In this document: in pieces, positions 17,551 to 25,861 of the stretch
How positions within the stretch are numbered: position 1 is the first letter of the stretch
How the letters are laid out: each line of letters starts with the position of its first letter
Translations under genes and position numbers: made by a program
The notes under the pieces: model-generated
Told to the model about the DNA's origin: nothing
Database searches by the model: none
Seen by the model: only the letters and a program-made list of their open reading frames with translations
NCBI RefSeq assembly: GCF_029051725.1
Contig: NZ_JAACFU010000010.1
Coordinates: 1 to 64,000, forward strand
DNA length: 64,000 nt
From: Bradyrhizobium sp. CSS354
GTDB lineage: Bacteria; Pseudomonadota; Alphaproteobacteria; Rhizobiales; Xanthobacteraceae
Reading direction: 5' to 3'

Positions 17551-18024
17551 GTGACGGAGACCCTGATTGCGAACATGCCGAATGCCGCTTCCGACCGGCA
17601 TTCTCACCTGGTTCGGCCGCAAGAGATGGAATGGCAAAAGACGCGCTTTCCCGGCTGCGAGGCCAAGACGCTGCTGTTCGATCGCAGCAGCGGTCTGATG
17701 ACGGCCTTGATGCGCTTTGCGCCGGGTTCGGTGCTGCCCGATCACGAGCATGTCGGCGTCGAGCAGAGTTATGTCATCGAGGGCGCTCTCGTCGACAACG
17801 AGGGACCGGCCAGCGGCATCGCCTGCAAGGCCGGCGAATTCATCTGGCGCGAGGCGGGCAGCCGGCATGCCGCCTGGTGCCCGGAGGGCGCCCTGATCCT
17901 GGCGATCTTCCAGGTGCCGAACAAATTCTTCGAAGCCGACGGCCGCGTCGTCGATGCCGCCGGTCAGGACTGGGACCAGACGTGGGGGCACACCGACGCG
18001 CAACGGGCGCGGAGCACCCGATAG
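17551..18024 (+). CDS. Cupin-domain protein (ChrR-like)
   Basis: A 157-residue single cupin. The metal-binding first motif is seen as DHEHVGVEQSYVIEGALVDNEG (spread over ~residues 64-85) with His-X-His and a Glu, followed by the second motif region near GSRHAAWCPEGA. It resembles the C-terminal cupin of ChrR anti-sigma factors and related acetylacetone-cleaving or sensing cupins, but lacks an anti-sigma zinc-binding N-terminus. It is cytosolic. It is convergent with the TetR gene that follows. Function is not assignable beyond a small metal-binding cupin. Confidence 0.85.
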   Translation: MTETLIANMPNAASDRHSHLVRPQEMEWQKTRFPGCEAKTLLFDRSSGLMTALMRFAPGSVLPDHEHVGVEQSYVIEGALVDNEGPASGIACKAGEFIWREAGSRHAAWCPEGALILAIFQVPNKFFEADGRVVDAAGQDWDQTWGHTDAQRARSTR

Positions 18025-18039
18025 GCGGCTCTTCGCAGC

Positions 18040-18612
18040 TCAACGGCCGTCATCGATGCTTCTGACGAGCACGGTGACCTGAACGGCGATCAGCCGCCGC
18101 ATCTCCTTGCCGCTTCGGGCGGTTTCGCGCAGCCCCCGCATGCCGAACACCAGGCATCGCGCCAGCACTTCCGGCTCGTCCGCTATCCCAGCGGCCTTCA
18201 CCTGATCGCGGATGAGGTCGGCGACCAAACACTGGAAGTTGTCGTAGACCTTCCGAACCGCGGGGAAACGGAGGTCGAACAGATCTGCCGAATCGGGATG
18301 CGCCTCGATCAGGTCGAAGCCATGCGATCCCCAGGATTTACAGGCATGGAGCAGCTTGGCGTGAAGGCCGTCGAGGCGCGCGATGGCGGCCCTGATCTCC
18401 CGATGCTTCTGCTCGTCCATTCGCTGGATCACCGCCGCGAACACGGCATCCTTGTCGGGGAAGAGCAAATAGAGCGCCGGCCGCGACATTCCCGCCTTGG
18501 CGGCGATGTCGCCCATCGTCGTGCGGGCATGGCCGTAGCGGGAGAAGACTTCCGTCGCAGCCCCGACGGCGAGCTCTTCTTTCGAAATGCCGGAACGAGC
18601 CATGAGCCTCAC
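18040..18612 (-). CDS. TetR/AcrR family transcriptional regulator
   Basis: A 190-residue repressor-type protein with an N-terminal TetR HTH (TTMGDIAAKAGMSRPALYLLFPDKDAVF split over ~30-60) and a helical ligand-binding C-terminus of unknown specificity. It is divergent from the NTF2-like gene at 18705. The 92-bp space between them holds the palindrome at 18639-18665, its likely operator, so it probably represses itself and the neighbour. Confidence 0.9.
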   Translation of the reverse strand: MRLMARSGISKEELAVGAATEVFSRYGHARTTMGDIAAKAGMSRPALYLLFPDKDAVFAAVIQRMDEQKHREIRAAIARLDGLHAKLLHACKSWGSHGFDLIEAHPDSADLFDLRFPAVRKVYDNFQCLVADLIRDQVKAAGIADEPEVLARCLVFGMRGLRETARSGKEMRRLIAVQVTVLVRSIDDGR

Positions 18613-18638
18613 GAGGGTCGGAATTGAACGTCGGCCAT

Positions 18639-18665
18639 ATTGACAAAATAACGATAATTGTCAAT
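18639..18665. promoter_or_regulatory. Inverted repeat, candidate TetR operator
   Basis: Perfect 7-bp arms ATTGACA and TGTCAAT separated by 13 AT-rich bases, in the divergent promoter region between the TetR gene (start 18612) and the NTF2-like gene (start 18705). The first arm includes a TTGACA that could also serve as a -35 element. Position and symmetry suggest the TetR binding site. Confidence 0.55.
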
Positions 18666-18704
18666 TTGCACAAAGCTGCATGGGGCCATGAGAGGTTCTG
18701 CGAG

Positions 18705-19076
18705 ATGAACGATGAAGCGCGATTGAAGACTTGGAACACCTATCAGGCGGCGTGGGGACCCATCGATGAGGACGCGCGGCGTCGGCTGCTCGAGCAAAGC
18801 GTTGCCGCGGACTGCGTGTATACCGATCCGGGCTCGCAGATTGAGGGACGTGACGCCTTGATGGCGCGCATCGGTCAAACCCAGCTCAAGTTTCCTGGCG
18901 CGCATTTCAGCAATGACAGCTTCCTCGAGCACCATGATCAGGGGCTTTTTCGCTGGACGATGTATGACGGCGCCGGTGACGTGTTCGTCACGGGCGAGAG
19001 CTTCGGCCGCTTCGGCGACGACGGCCGGCTCGTTCAGGCGACGGGTTTCTTCGAGGTGCCTGCTGCCAAGGTCTGA
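18705..19076 (+). CDS. NTF2-like / SnoaL-like small protein
   Basis: About 123 residues from ATG 18705 (AGAGG upstream). The order of elements fits the NTF2-like fold: N-terminal helix WNTYQAAW, DPGSQIEGRDALMARIG, and beta strands HFSNDSFLEHHDQGLFRW and GESFGRFGDDGRL. Such proteins are small isomerases, hydrolases or ligand binders, and the substrate is not evident. It is divergent from a TetR gene with an operator-like palindrome between them, so it is probably inducible by that regulator's ligand. Confidence 0.8.
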   Translation: MNDEARLKTWNTYQAAWGPIDEDARRRLLEQSVAADCVYTDPGSQIEGRDALMARIGQTQLKFPGAHFSNDSFLEHHDQGLFRWTMYDGAGDVFVTGESFGRFGDDGRLVQATGFFEVPAAKV

Positions 19077-19116
19077 CCGCTGGCCGGCGCGGCGGTCGAT
19101 CCTGCCGCTCCCGACA

Positions 19117-20103
19117 TCATACGCCCCGCGCGAGAAGCGCCTTGAAGTCCGCCCGTGCACGCCGCGCTTCGGACCGCGCCACCTCGGAGGCGTCGCCGAG
19201 GCCGAAATAGCCGTGGATCAGGCCGGGGCCCTCATGATGCTTCACCGGCACACCGGCGGCTTCCAGCGCGCGTGCATAGGCGGCACCTTCGTCGCGCAGG
19301 GGATCGAACCAGGCGGTGGTGACGATCGCGGGCGCGACGCCGGCAAGCGACTTCGCGCGCAGCGGTGAAACGCGCCAGTCGGTGGCGTGCGAGGGATCGG
19401 CGAGATAATGGCCGCAGAACCACTCCATCACCGCGCGTGAGAGAAAGTAGCCTTCGGCATTCTCGGCGCGCGAGGGAAAGCGTGCGTTCTCGCGCGCGTC
19501 CGCATAACTCCCGAGGACGTCGGTCACGGGGTAGACCAGGAGTTGCGCCGCGAGCTTGATGCCGGCGTCGCGGCAGGCGATCGCGGTGGTGGCTGCGAGA
19601 TTGCCGCCGGCGCTGTCGCCGGCAACGCCGAGGCGTTTTGCATCGCCTCCAAATTCCGCAACGCGGCCAAACACGTCGCTGACCGCGGCAAAGGCGTCCT
19701 CGAACGCACCGGGAAAGCGCGTTTCGGGCGGGCGGCGATAGTCGACGGAGACGACGACCGCGCCGGTCTCGATCGCAAGGTTGCGTGCCTGCCGGTCGTG
19801 GGTCTCGAGGTCGCCCGCGACCCAGCCGCCGCCATGGAAGAACACCACGGTCGGCGCCGGCGTGGTGCCGACCCGGTAGACCCGTGCGTCGAGCGGGCCG
19901 GCGCCGCCTTTCACCTTGATATCCGCGACGATGTCGACCGGCGGCGGCGGTATGGCCGCGCGCGAGGCAGCCAGTGCGCGCAAGGAATCGCGGGCGCTCT
20001 GTGGCGTCATCGTCGTGTGATCGCGCATCGGCAGCAGCGGAATGATCTGGGCGACGACGGGATCGAGCGGTGCGGCCATGTTGGCTTTCATGGGGATCCT
20101 CAC
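19117..20103 (-). CDS. Alpha/beta hydrolase of the HSL esterase family
   Basis: About 325 residues; an in-frame ATG slightly downstream (MKANMAAP) may be the true start. The hormone-sensitive-lipase signature HGGGW (oxyanion hole) is followed by the nucleophile elbow GDSAGG. The catalytic Asp is seen in AWFDPLRDEG and the His in GLIHGYFGL. Cytosolic, with no signal peptide. It likely hydrolyses small acyl or aryl esters. The gene is divergent from the nitroreductase, across a short promoter region. Confidence 0.92.
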   Translation of the reverse strand: MRIPMKANMAAPLDPVVAQIIPLLPMRDHTTMTPQSARDSLRALAASRAAIPPPPVDIVADIKVKGGAGPLDARVYRVGTTPAPTVVFFHGGGWVAGDLETHDRQARNLAIETGAVVVSVDYRRPPETRFPGAFEDAFAAVSDVFGRVAEFGGDAKRLGVAGDSAGGNLAATTAIACRDAGIKLAAQLLVYPVTDVLGSYADARENARFPSRAENAEGYFLSRAVMEWFCGHYLADPSHATDWRVSPLRAKSLAGVAPAIVTTAWFDPLRDEGAAYARALEAAGVPVKHHEGPGLIHGYFGLGDASEVARSEARRARADFKALLARGV

Positions 20104-20207
20104 AGGGTTCTTGGTCTTGGTTGAGGGTTAGCATAGATTTTGCGCGCCGCATCGGCAACCGCTCGCATGTGGCAATGCCGGGAATGAACGGGCAGGGAGG
20201 TCTTGAG

Positions 20208-20885
20208 GTGGAATTCGAAACGCTGGTCCAGTCGCGCCGCAGCGTGCGTGGCTTCAAGAACGAGCCGGTGCCGCGCGCGGTGGTCGAGGCGATCATCGAC
20301 AGCGCCAAACGTGCGCCGTCGTCGATGAACACCCAGCCCTGGCATGTCCACGTGCTCACAGGCGGACCGCTGGAACAGCTGCGCCGACGCAACATGGAGG
20401 AAATGGTCGGCGGCGCCAAGGTCAAGCGCGACATCGTCAGCCATGGCGAATACCAGGGCGTGCACCGCACGCGGCAAGTCGACGTCGCCAAGAAACTGTT
20501 CGGCGCGATGGGAATCGCGCGCGACGACAAGCCGATGCGGCAGGACTGGGTGATGCGCGGCTTCCGCCAGTTCGACGCGCCGGTCTCGCTGGTCTTGACC
20601 TATGATCGCGTGCTCGATCCCGGCGCGGTCTGCCATTTCGATCTGGGCGCGCTCTGCTACGGCATCGTGCTCGCGGCCTGGGACCGTGGTCTCGGTTCGG
20701 TGATCAACGGGCAGGGCATCATGCGTTCCGACATCGTGCGCGAGGTCGCGAACATTCCGGAGGACGAGGTGATCATGACCTGCGTCGCGATGGGCTATCC
20801 CGACGACAACTTTGCCGCGAACGCCGTGCGTTCCGATCGCGAGGGCAACGACGATTTCGTGCGCTACGTCGGATTCGCGGAGTAG
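20208..20885 (+). CDS. Nitroreductase family FMN enzyme
   Basis: A 225-residue NAD(P)H-dependent FMN oxidoreductase. The family N-terminus is present as QSRRSVRGFKNEPVPR, then AKRAPSSMNTQPWHVH, and the C-terminal MGYPDDNFAANAVRS. A GTG start at 20208 is preferred because a strong GGGAGG ribosome binding site lies eight bases upstream and homologues begin just before SRRS. ATGs at 20175 or 20184 would add 8-11 residues. Likely reduces nitroaromatics or quinones; no partner gene is adjacent. Confidence 0.92.
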   Translation: MEFETLVQSRRSVRGFKNEPVPRAVVEAIIDSAKRAPSSMNTQPWHVHVLTGGPLEQLRRRNMEEMVGGAKVKRDIVSHGEYQGVHRTRQVDVAKKLFGAMGIARDDKPMRQDWVMRGFRQFDAPVSLVLTYDRVLDPGAVCHFDLGALCYGIVLAAWDRGLGSVINGQGIMRSDIVREVANIPEDEVIMTCVAMGYPDDNFAANAVRSDREGNDDFVRYVGFAE

Positions 20886-21017
20886 TGCAGGCAGAGGAGA
20901 TTATTCTCTCGCCTGAAATTTTTGGTGCGGACCGCTTGGCGGCCTCTTGCAATCTCGATCGTGCGGGAGGAACAATGTGCGGACTGAAAGGTTTGATGCT
21001 GGCGCGAGGGAATTGAC

Positions 21018-21221
21018 ATGCGGCGGCTCGCTAGCCTGGTTCGACGGTTCTTCGGCCCGCGAGTGCGGCGTCCGATCGATGATGATCCAAGTCTTCCTTT
21101 CACCCCCGAAGAGTTCGGCCGGCTGATCCGCAGCGGCCGGCAAGAGGACATGAAGCTGCTGGCCAACGGGCTCGCCTGCCGGTCCGTTCCGCGCCGCACC
21201 AGACATCGCGCCGCGCACTAG
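21018..21221 (+). CDS. Small basic protein of unknown function
   Basis: A 67-residue Arg-rich frame with a GAGGGA ribosome binding site eight bases before the ATG. The sequence has an amphipathic basic N-terminus (RRLASLVRRFFGPRVRR) and an acidic middle (DDDPSLPFTPEEFGRLI) that looks like a real short helix-turn motif. No recognised family. It lies between the nitroreductase and the HD-GYP gene and is convergent with the latter. Coding status is moderately supported only. Confidence 0.45.
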   Translation: MRRLASLVRRFFGPRVRRPIDDDPSLPFTPEEFGRLIRSGRQEDMKLLANGLACRSVPRRTRHRAAH

Positions 21222-21248
21222 ACTGGAGTCGAGGCGGGTGTGACGCGC

Positions 21249-22370
21249 TTATCGCTTGAGCGCGACCTGCCTGAACGCGATCAGCAGTGCCTTCTCCAAC
21301 TTTCCGCTCATCCCGCATAGGATGTCATAGGCCTCGCCGCGTGGCAGCGTCGGCTTGTAGTGCCGATACTCTATCAGGGCCGCGAAGATGTCCGAGATCG
21401 TGAGAATCCGCACGATGTCGCCAATGCTCTCGGCCCCGAGCGCATCCGGATAGCCGCTGCCGTCGAGATATTCGTGATGATGCCGCACGGCATCGAGGAT
21501 CTCCGGCGAGATATCGTCGTGGTCTTTCAGGAAATCGTAGCCCGCTGCCGGGTGAGTCTCGATCATGGCACGTTCCTCCGGATCGAGACGGCCGGGCTTG
21601 TCGAGGATGGCAAGAGGGATCCGGGCCTTGCCGATGTCGTGGAACATGGCCGCCGTATACAGGCGCTCCAGATCGGGCCTGCCGACGCCGAGGCTCAGGC
21701 CGAAGTCGATGGTGACGCCGGTGACGAGGAGACAATGCTGATAGGTCCCCTCGTGATGGCGCCGCACCGTCGTGAGCCATTCCGACAGGCCATGCTGGCT
21801 GATGCGATCGGCGATTTGGCGGCCGGCTTCTCTGGCGCCGTTGACGTCGATCGGCTGGCCCGATGTCACCGAGGTGAACATCGATGCGATCGCGGTCGCC
21901 GCGGTCTCGACTGCATTGTCCGGCTGCGCCGCGTGACCTGAGAAAGCAGACGCCACTTCGGCGGGCTCCGCCAGCGCTGCCAGCAGCTTGATCTTGTCGA
22001 TCGTTCCGGGAAGGACGAGCGTGGCCCCGAGCGCGTAGGCCTGCGAAATACTCATGTGAGAGGAGTGCTCGACCAGGAAGATGCGCTTCGTTGCCTTCGC
22101 GAGCTTTACGGCTCGTTTCTTGATGGCCGCAATGGTGCGGACGTCACGCAATTCCGCGCGGATGACGATCGCGAACGGCACCTGGGACAGCTTGGCTTCC
22201 GCGTCGAGCCGTTCGCCTGAGACGGCAAACTGCTGCTCGAGAATCGAACAGACGCTCGATAATTTGTCTGAGGAATCAGCCAGCACATGCACGAACGGGC
22301 GTGCCGCTTCCTTCTCTCGGATGCCGCCGTCGCCTTTGACGGGGCGGGATATAATTCGCGCGCTCTGCAC
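21249..22370 (-). CDS. HD-GYP domain phosphodiesterase-type protein with degenerate N-terminal domain
   Basis: 373 residues from a GTG start. The C-terminal half carries HD-GYP landmarks: FHDIGKARIP (HD pair), LDKPGRLDPEE, the downstream His in ETHPAAG, and HHEYLDGSGYP. Such domains hydrolyse cyclic di-GMP or act as effectors. The first ~140 residues resemble a receiver-like alpha/beta fold (VHVLAD, IFLVEHSSH, GATLVLPG) but without an obvious phospho-acceptor Asp pattern, so it may sense something other than phosphorylation. It follows the DUF2336 and PilZ genes by 48 bp on the same strand, forming a cyclic-di-GMP-themed operon. Confidence 0.88.
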   Translation of the reverse strand: MQSARIISRPVKGDGGIREKEAARPFVHVLADSSDKLSSVCSILEQQFAVSGERLDAEAKLSQVPFAIVIRAELRDVRTIAAIKKRAVKLAKATKRIFLVEHSSHMSISQAYALGATLVLPGTIDKIKLLAALAEPAEVASAFSGHAAQPDNAVETAATAIASMFTSVTSGQPIDVNGAREAGRQIADRISQHGLSEWLTTVRRHHEGTYQHCLLVTGVTIDFGLSLGVGRPDLERLYTAAMFHDIGKARIPLAILDKPGRLDPEERAMIETHPAAGYDFLKDHDDISPEILDAVRHHHEYLDGSGYPDALGAESIGDIVRILTISDIFAALIEYRHYKPTLPRGEAYDILCGMSGKLEKALLIAFRQVALKR

Positions 22371-22418
22371 GGTTGACCTGAATTATGCTGAGTGGATGTG
22401 ACCGATGAATCCTTGGGC

Positions 22419-22742
22419 CTATTTGCTCTGAGCGGCAGCGGCGGCGGCGGCGGCTGCCGGTTTCCTCTTTCCGTCTACGGTGACGAAGTGCACGCCGGCC
22501 GTGGTGCCGTCGATCCAGACCAATTCGCAGCGCCGGTAGGCGAGCCCCGTCGACGACAGCAGCAGGAAGAATTCCTTGGCCCGCAGAACGTCGAGCGTGC
22601 CCTCGACTTCGATCTTCGCACCGCTTTGCGATATGTCGAGCAGAACGCAACTGCGCCGCCACGTGCCGTCCGAGCCCATCAGATTGACCGGCTGCTTGTG
22701 ATCCATTTTCACGCGCTGCGCCTTGCGACCGTCGAACTTCAT
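22419..22742 (-). CDS. PilZ-domain protein
   Basis: 107 residues. The c-di-GMP-binding PilZ signatures are present: RxxxR (RKAQR near residues 6-10) and DxSxxG (DISQSG near 41-46). An Ala-rich tail of nine Ala closes the protein. Its ATG overlaps the DUF2336 stop codon in an ATGA arrangement, so translation is coupled. Cytosolic. The likely role is a small c-di-GMP receptor working with the HD-GYP protein encoded next. Confidence 0.9.
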   Translation of the reverse strand: MKFDGRKAQRVKMDHKQPVNLMGSDGTWRRSCVLLDISQSGAKIEVEGTLDVLRAKEFFLLLSSTGLAYRRCELVWIDGTTAGVHFVTVDGKRKPAAAAAAAAAQSK

Positions 22743-23863
22743 CGGCCAACCCCCATCTTCGCGCCGCGATTTGCCGGATCGCTCGTGTTGGCGCTTGCCG
22801 CTATTTCCCCCCATCGCACTGTCCATTGGCTGGTGGACAGAAGCAGCGTCTCGAAGATCCGTTGCGCGCGCTCGCGCTCGGCATAGGAGAGCCTTTTGCC
22901 GCTGCGGTTGCTCAGGATGGTAAGGGTGGTCTGCCAGTTCAGCCGCGAAGCCCGGCACGCCATGACCAGCCCCTCGCAATCGTCGTCGCTCACGACATGC
23001 TCGATGATTTCAAGCGGCGCCCCTGAAAGCACCGACAGCGCCGTGAACAGGTTGGCCGTCTCGCCGCGGATCGCAAAACGGTTCACCGTGGAATCATTGA
23101 GCTTGCCGATTCGGTTGAGGACGACGATCTCCGGCCTCGCGCTTGCGTAGTCGGCCCGGCAAGGCCGCTTTGGCGCAGCCGGCTCCGCTTCCGGCACCGG
23201 CGCCGCGGCGGATGGGTTGGGCGTCGCCGGTGCCTTCCGGATTGGTGGGACGGAGAGCAGCTTGCGCACGACCAGGTCGGGCGTGCCGGGCCGGAGTACC
23301 ATCGCCTTCGTGATCTCGCCGTCCTGGTCGGCCTTGGCAATCAGCGCTGCATAGGCTGCGTCGGAGAATTTCGCTCCCGGGTTCTTGATCAGGGCAAGGC
23401 AGATCGGGCCGCCGTGCTTGATCAACGCCTCGGTCACGGCCGGCGCGATGTCGCTGCGGTCGGCGATCGCGCGTCGATGCCACTCGCCACGGGAGTCAAT
23501 GACAGCCTCGAGATCGGCTGCGGAAAGTGCACGCGACTTGAGCAACACAGGACATGCCACGTCCGGATTATCGTGCGAGGCGAGACGCCACAATGTTTCG
23601 GGAGGCGCGATGTCAAGCTCGGCGAGCGCCGTGCTGAGCTGGACCAGTGCGCTGGCCTCGACCCGTTCCGTCAATCGCAGCAGAACACCGTCGACCACGT
23701 TGCTGAGCAATTCCCGGCACTGGTCGCGGCTGCCATTGAGCAACTGCACCATGCCGGAGAGAATGCGTGCGCAACGCTCCGCCGGGCACGTTGCGACCGT
23801 CTCTTCCAATTCAGCAAGAATATCAGCAGGCGAATTTGCCATCATGGCAGGGGCCTGACTCAA
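22739..23863 (-). CDS. DUF2336-domain protein
   Basis: A 374-residue, largely helical protein matching the alphaproteobacterial DUF2336 family by its helical-repeat blocks (LASHDNPDVACPVLLKS split, REGEWHRRAIA-type ISRGEWHRRAIADR) and a Pro/Ala-rich linker around 225-255. It then has a C-terminal helical part (RFAIRGETANLFTALSVLS). Such proteins are frequent neighbours of c-di-GMP and chemotaxis genes; the biochemical function is unknown. First gene of the three-gene operon, overlapping the PilZ gene by four bases. Confidence 0.85.
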   Translation of the reverse strand: MSQAPAMMANSPADILAELEETVATCPAERCARILSGMVQLLNGSRDQCRELLSNVVDGVLLRLTERVEASALVQLSTALAELDIAPPETLWRLASHDNPDVACPVLLKSRALSAADLEAVIDSRGEWHRRAIADRSDIAPAVTEALIKHGGPICLALIKNPGAKFSDAAYAALIAKADQDGEITKAMVLRPGTPDLVVRKLLSVPPIRKAPATPNPSAAAPVPEAEPAAPKRPCRADYASARPEIVVLNRIGKLNDSTVNRFAIRGETANLFTALSVLSGAPLEIIEHVVSDDDCEGLVMACRASRLNWQTTLTILSNRSGKRLSYAERERAQRIFETLLLSTSQWTVRWGEIAASANTSDPANRGAKMGVGR

Positions 23864-24127
23864 AATTAATTTGGACTATCGAACTGCGCCTATTCCGCTC
23901 GACAAACGTTAATTTGAAATTTGGATTTTGCTCGTCTAGGTATATGTGCACCGCAGGCCACACGGGAAACGCTATCGAAAATTGGCGAGATTTGATGCGT
24001 CGCCTTGTCCTTGGACTTCGACGCTCGCCAACTGGTCAGCATAGTTCGAAGTGATTCTTTCAGACTTAAGGGGACACCGGAACGGGGAAGTTGGGCCAGC
24101 ATCGTCGCCGGACGCGCGTGTGTTGCG

Positions 24128-25093
24128 ATGCGAAGTCACATTGCCATGAACAGAAGTGATGATGCGCCGACGCTGGCGCCGAAGGTATTTCGTTTCACCG
24201 ACGTCGATGAATTTCGAAGTGCCATACGAGGCCTGAACTTCGAGTTCACGCCTTTCGTACGGAGGATTTCGGCCGAGCAGACCATTCTGTCGCTGCCCGG
24301 CTGCGACGTGAATCTGACGCGGGCATTTCCGCGGGTCGTCGACGCACAGCTCGTCGAGAATTGTACGGCGATTGGATTCACGATGGACGATTTGGACGTC
24401 CCGGTTCGATTCAACGGCACGCAGCGCACACGACCCGTCATCGTCATCGGCAACGGCGGCGCGGCTTACACCACCATCGAGGAGGTGCAGCGGCAAATCG
24501 CCTCGGTGGTGTTCAGGCCGGAGGTGACGGATCGCGGTTGGCCACAAGCAGCCTTCTGCTTCAACATCTTCGAAACGACCGCGGCGGGCTTGAACCGGCT
24601 CCGCGGGGTGGTTCGGGAGGTGCTGGCAGCCGCTTCGGAGCCGGTCGATGCGCCCGACGTGCCGCTGAAGGCGGCCGCCATGAAGGAGACCCTGCTCGGC
24701 ACTGTGGACGCAGTTTTCGAAAGCATCGTTCCTGCGCGATGGACCCTGCGCCCCAATGACGAGCGCAACTTCAAGGTCTTTCAGGACATCCGCGCGCTGC
24801 TTTCCGACGACCTCTCGCAGCCCATCTACAGCGACGAGATCGCGCGCAAGCTCGGTCTGTCCGTTCGCACCATGCACGACGTCGTCCGCCGCTATCGCGG
24901 CATGAGCCTGCACCGCTACTTGCGCCTGCGGCGGCTGTGGCTGGTGCGCCAGCGGCTGCTCGCCGGTGCCGACAGCGTCAAGGCCGTTGCGCTGGCGTTC
25001 GGCTTCTGGCATCTCGGCGACTTCTCCAGAAGCTATCGGGACCAGTTCGGCGAGACACCGTCGCAAACGCTTGAATGCGGACGGCGAACCTAG
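24128..25093 (+). CDS. AraC family transcriptional regulator
   Basis: About 321 residues from the ATG at 24128 (an alternative ATG is at 24146). The C-terminal ~100 residues form the double HTH of AraC/XylS proteins (YSDEIARKLGLSVRTMHDVV, then the second helix pair near AVALAFGFWHLGDFSRSYRDQFG). The N-terminal ~200 residues resemble the ligand-binding region of the AraC group often next to oxidoreductases, without an identifiable cupin motif. The upstream 264 bp is AT-rich and holds AAATTAATTT-like sequence, probably promoter. Target unknown; the FMN reductase-like gene follows 49 bp downstream. Confidence 0.9.
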   Translation: MRSHIAMNRSDDAPTLAPKVFRFTDVDEFRSAIRGLNFEFTPFVRRISAEQTILSLPGCDVNLTRAFPRVVDAQLVENCTAIGFTMDDLDVPVRFNGTQRTRPVIVIGNGGAAYTTIEEVQRQIASVVFRPEVTDRGWPQAAFCFNIFETTAAGLNRLRGVVREVLAAASEPVDAPDVPLKAAAMKETLLGTVDAVFESIVPARWTLRPNDERNFKVFQDIRALLSDDLSQPIYSDEIARKLGLSVRTMHDVVRRYRGMSLHRYLRLRRLWLVRQRLLAGADSVKAVALAFGFWHLGDFSRSYRDQFGETPSQTLECGRRT

Positions 25094-25142
25094 CCGTCAA
25101 AACGTTGAGGCCGGTCTGATGATCCGTGCTATAGTACCGGTC

Positions 25143-25733
25143 ATGAGCAATCGCATCCTCGTCCTCTACGGTTCCTACCGTTCCGACCGCATGGGCATCC
25201 GCCTTGCGAATTTCGTCATCGATCGCTTGCGCGCCCGCGGCGACGACGTCGTGTTCATCGACGCCAAGGCGATCGGCCTGCCGATGCTCGATCGTATGTA
25301 CAAGGAATATCCCAAGGGCTCCGCACCCGAGGCGCTGGAGAAGCTGGCCGGAGAGATCCGCGGCGCGGACGGTTTCGTGTTCGTCACTGGCGAATACAAT
25401 TGGGGCATTCAGCCGGGCCTGAAGAATCTTACCGACCACTTCCTCGAGGAGTGGTTCTGGCGTCCGGCCGCCATCGTGAGCTACTCGGCCGGCCGCCTGT
25501 CCGGCGCGCGTGCCTCGACCGCCTGGCATGGCACGCTCTCGGAGATGGGCATGGTGGTGGTGTCGAGCACCATCGGCGTCGGCCCGATCGCTCAGACGCT
25601 GTCGGAGGCGGGCGAGCCAATCGGCGAGGGCGGCAAGGCGCTGGAACGCTCGTTCCCGCGCTTCGCCGACGATCTCGCCTGGTGGATCGAAGCTGCCAAG
25701 GCGCAACGGGCGCGCAAGGCGCCGCCTTATTGA
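25143..25733 (+). CDS. NADPH-dependent FMN reductase-type flavoprotein
   Basis: 196 residues from ATG 25143 (ATG 25119 is possible). Flavodoxin-like fold with the phosphate-binding start LVLYGSYRSDRMG and the family motif GEYNWGIQPGLKNLTDH, which is the hallmark of NADPH:FMN/quinone reductases of the ChrR/ArsH-related group. Cytosolic. It lies 49 bp after the AraC gene on the same strand and may be its target, reducing quinones, chromate or azo compounds; the substrate is inference only. Confidence 0.9.
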   Translation: MSNRILVLYGSYRSDRMGIRLANFVIDRLRARGDDVVFIDAKAIGLPMLDRMYKEYPKGSAPEALEKLAGEIRGADGFVFVTGEYNWGIQPGLKNLTDHFLEEWFWRPAAIVSYSAGRLSGARASTAWHGTLSEMGMVVVSSTIGVGPIAQTLSEAGEPIGEGGKALERSFPRFADDLAWWIEAAKAQRARKAPPY

Positions 25734-25753
25734 CGTCCCGTATTGACGGTCCC

Positions 25754-25840
25754 GTAGCCCGGATGGAGCGCAGCGCAATCCGGGGCCGCCGGTGTTTACG
25801 GCACGATTCCCGGATTACGCTTTCGCTCCATCCGGGCTAC
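25754..25840. repeat. Pair of inverted REP units
   Basis: A forward unit (25754-25785) and an inverted unit (25809-25840) of the GTAGCCCGGATGGAGCG family are separated by 23 bp and can fold into one long stem. The pair fills the gap between the convergent FMN reductase and chemoreceptor genes, where it could also act in transcription termination. Confidence 0.88.
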
Positions 25841-25861
25841 GAAGCTGCGCGTTTGCCGCGC

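Noticed and set aside
23880..24010. A small gene in the AT-rich region between the DUF2336 and AraC genes
   Set aside because: No frame there has both a start with ribosome binding site and plausible codon use; it is more likely promoter DNA.
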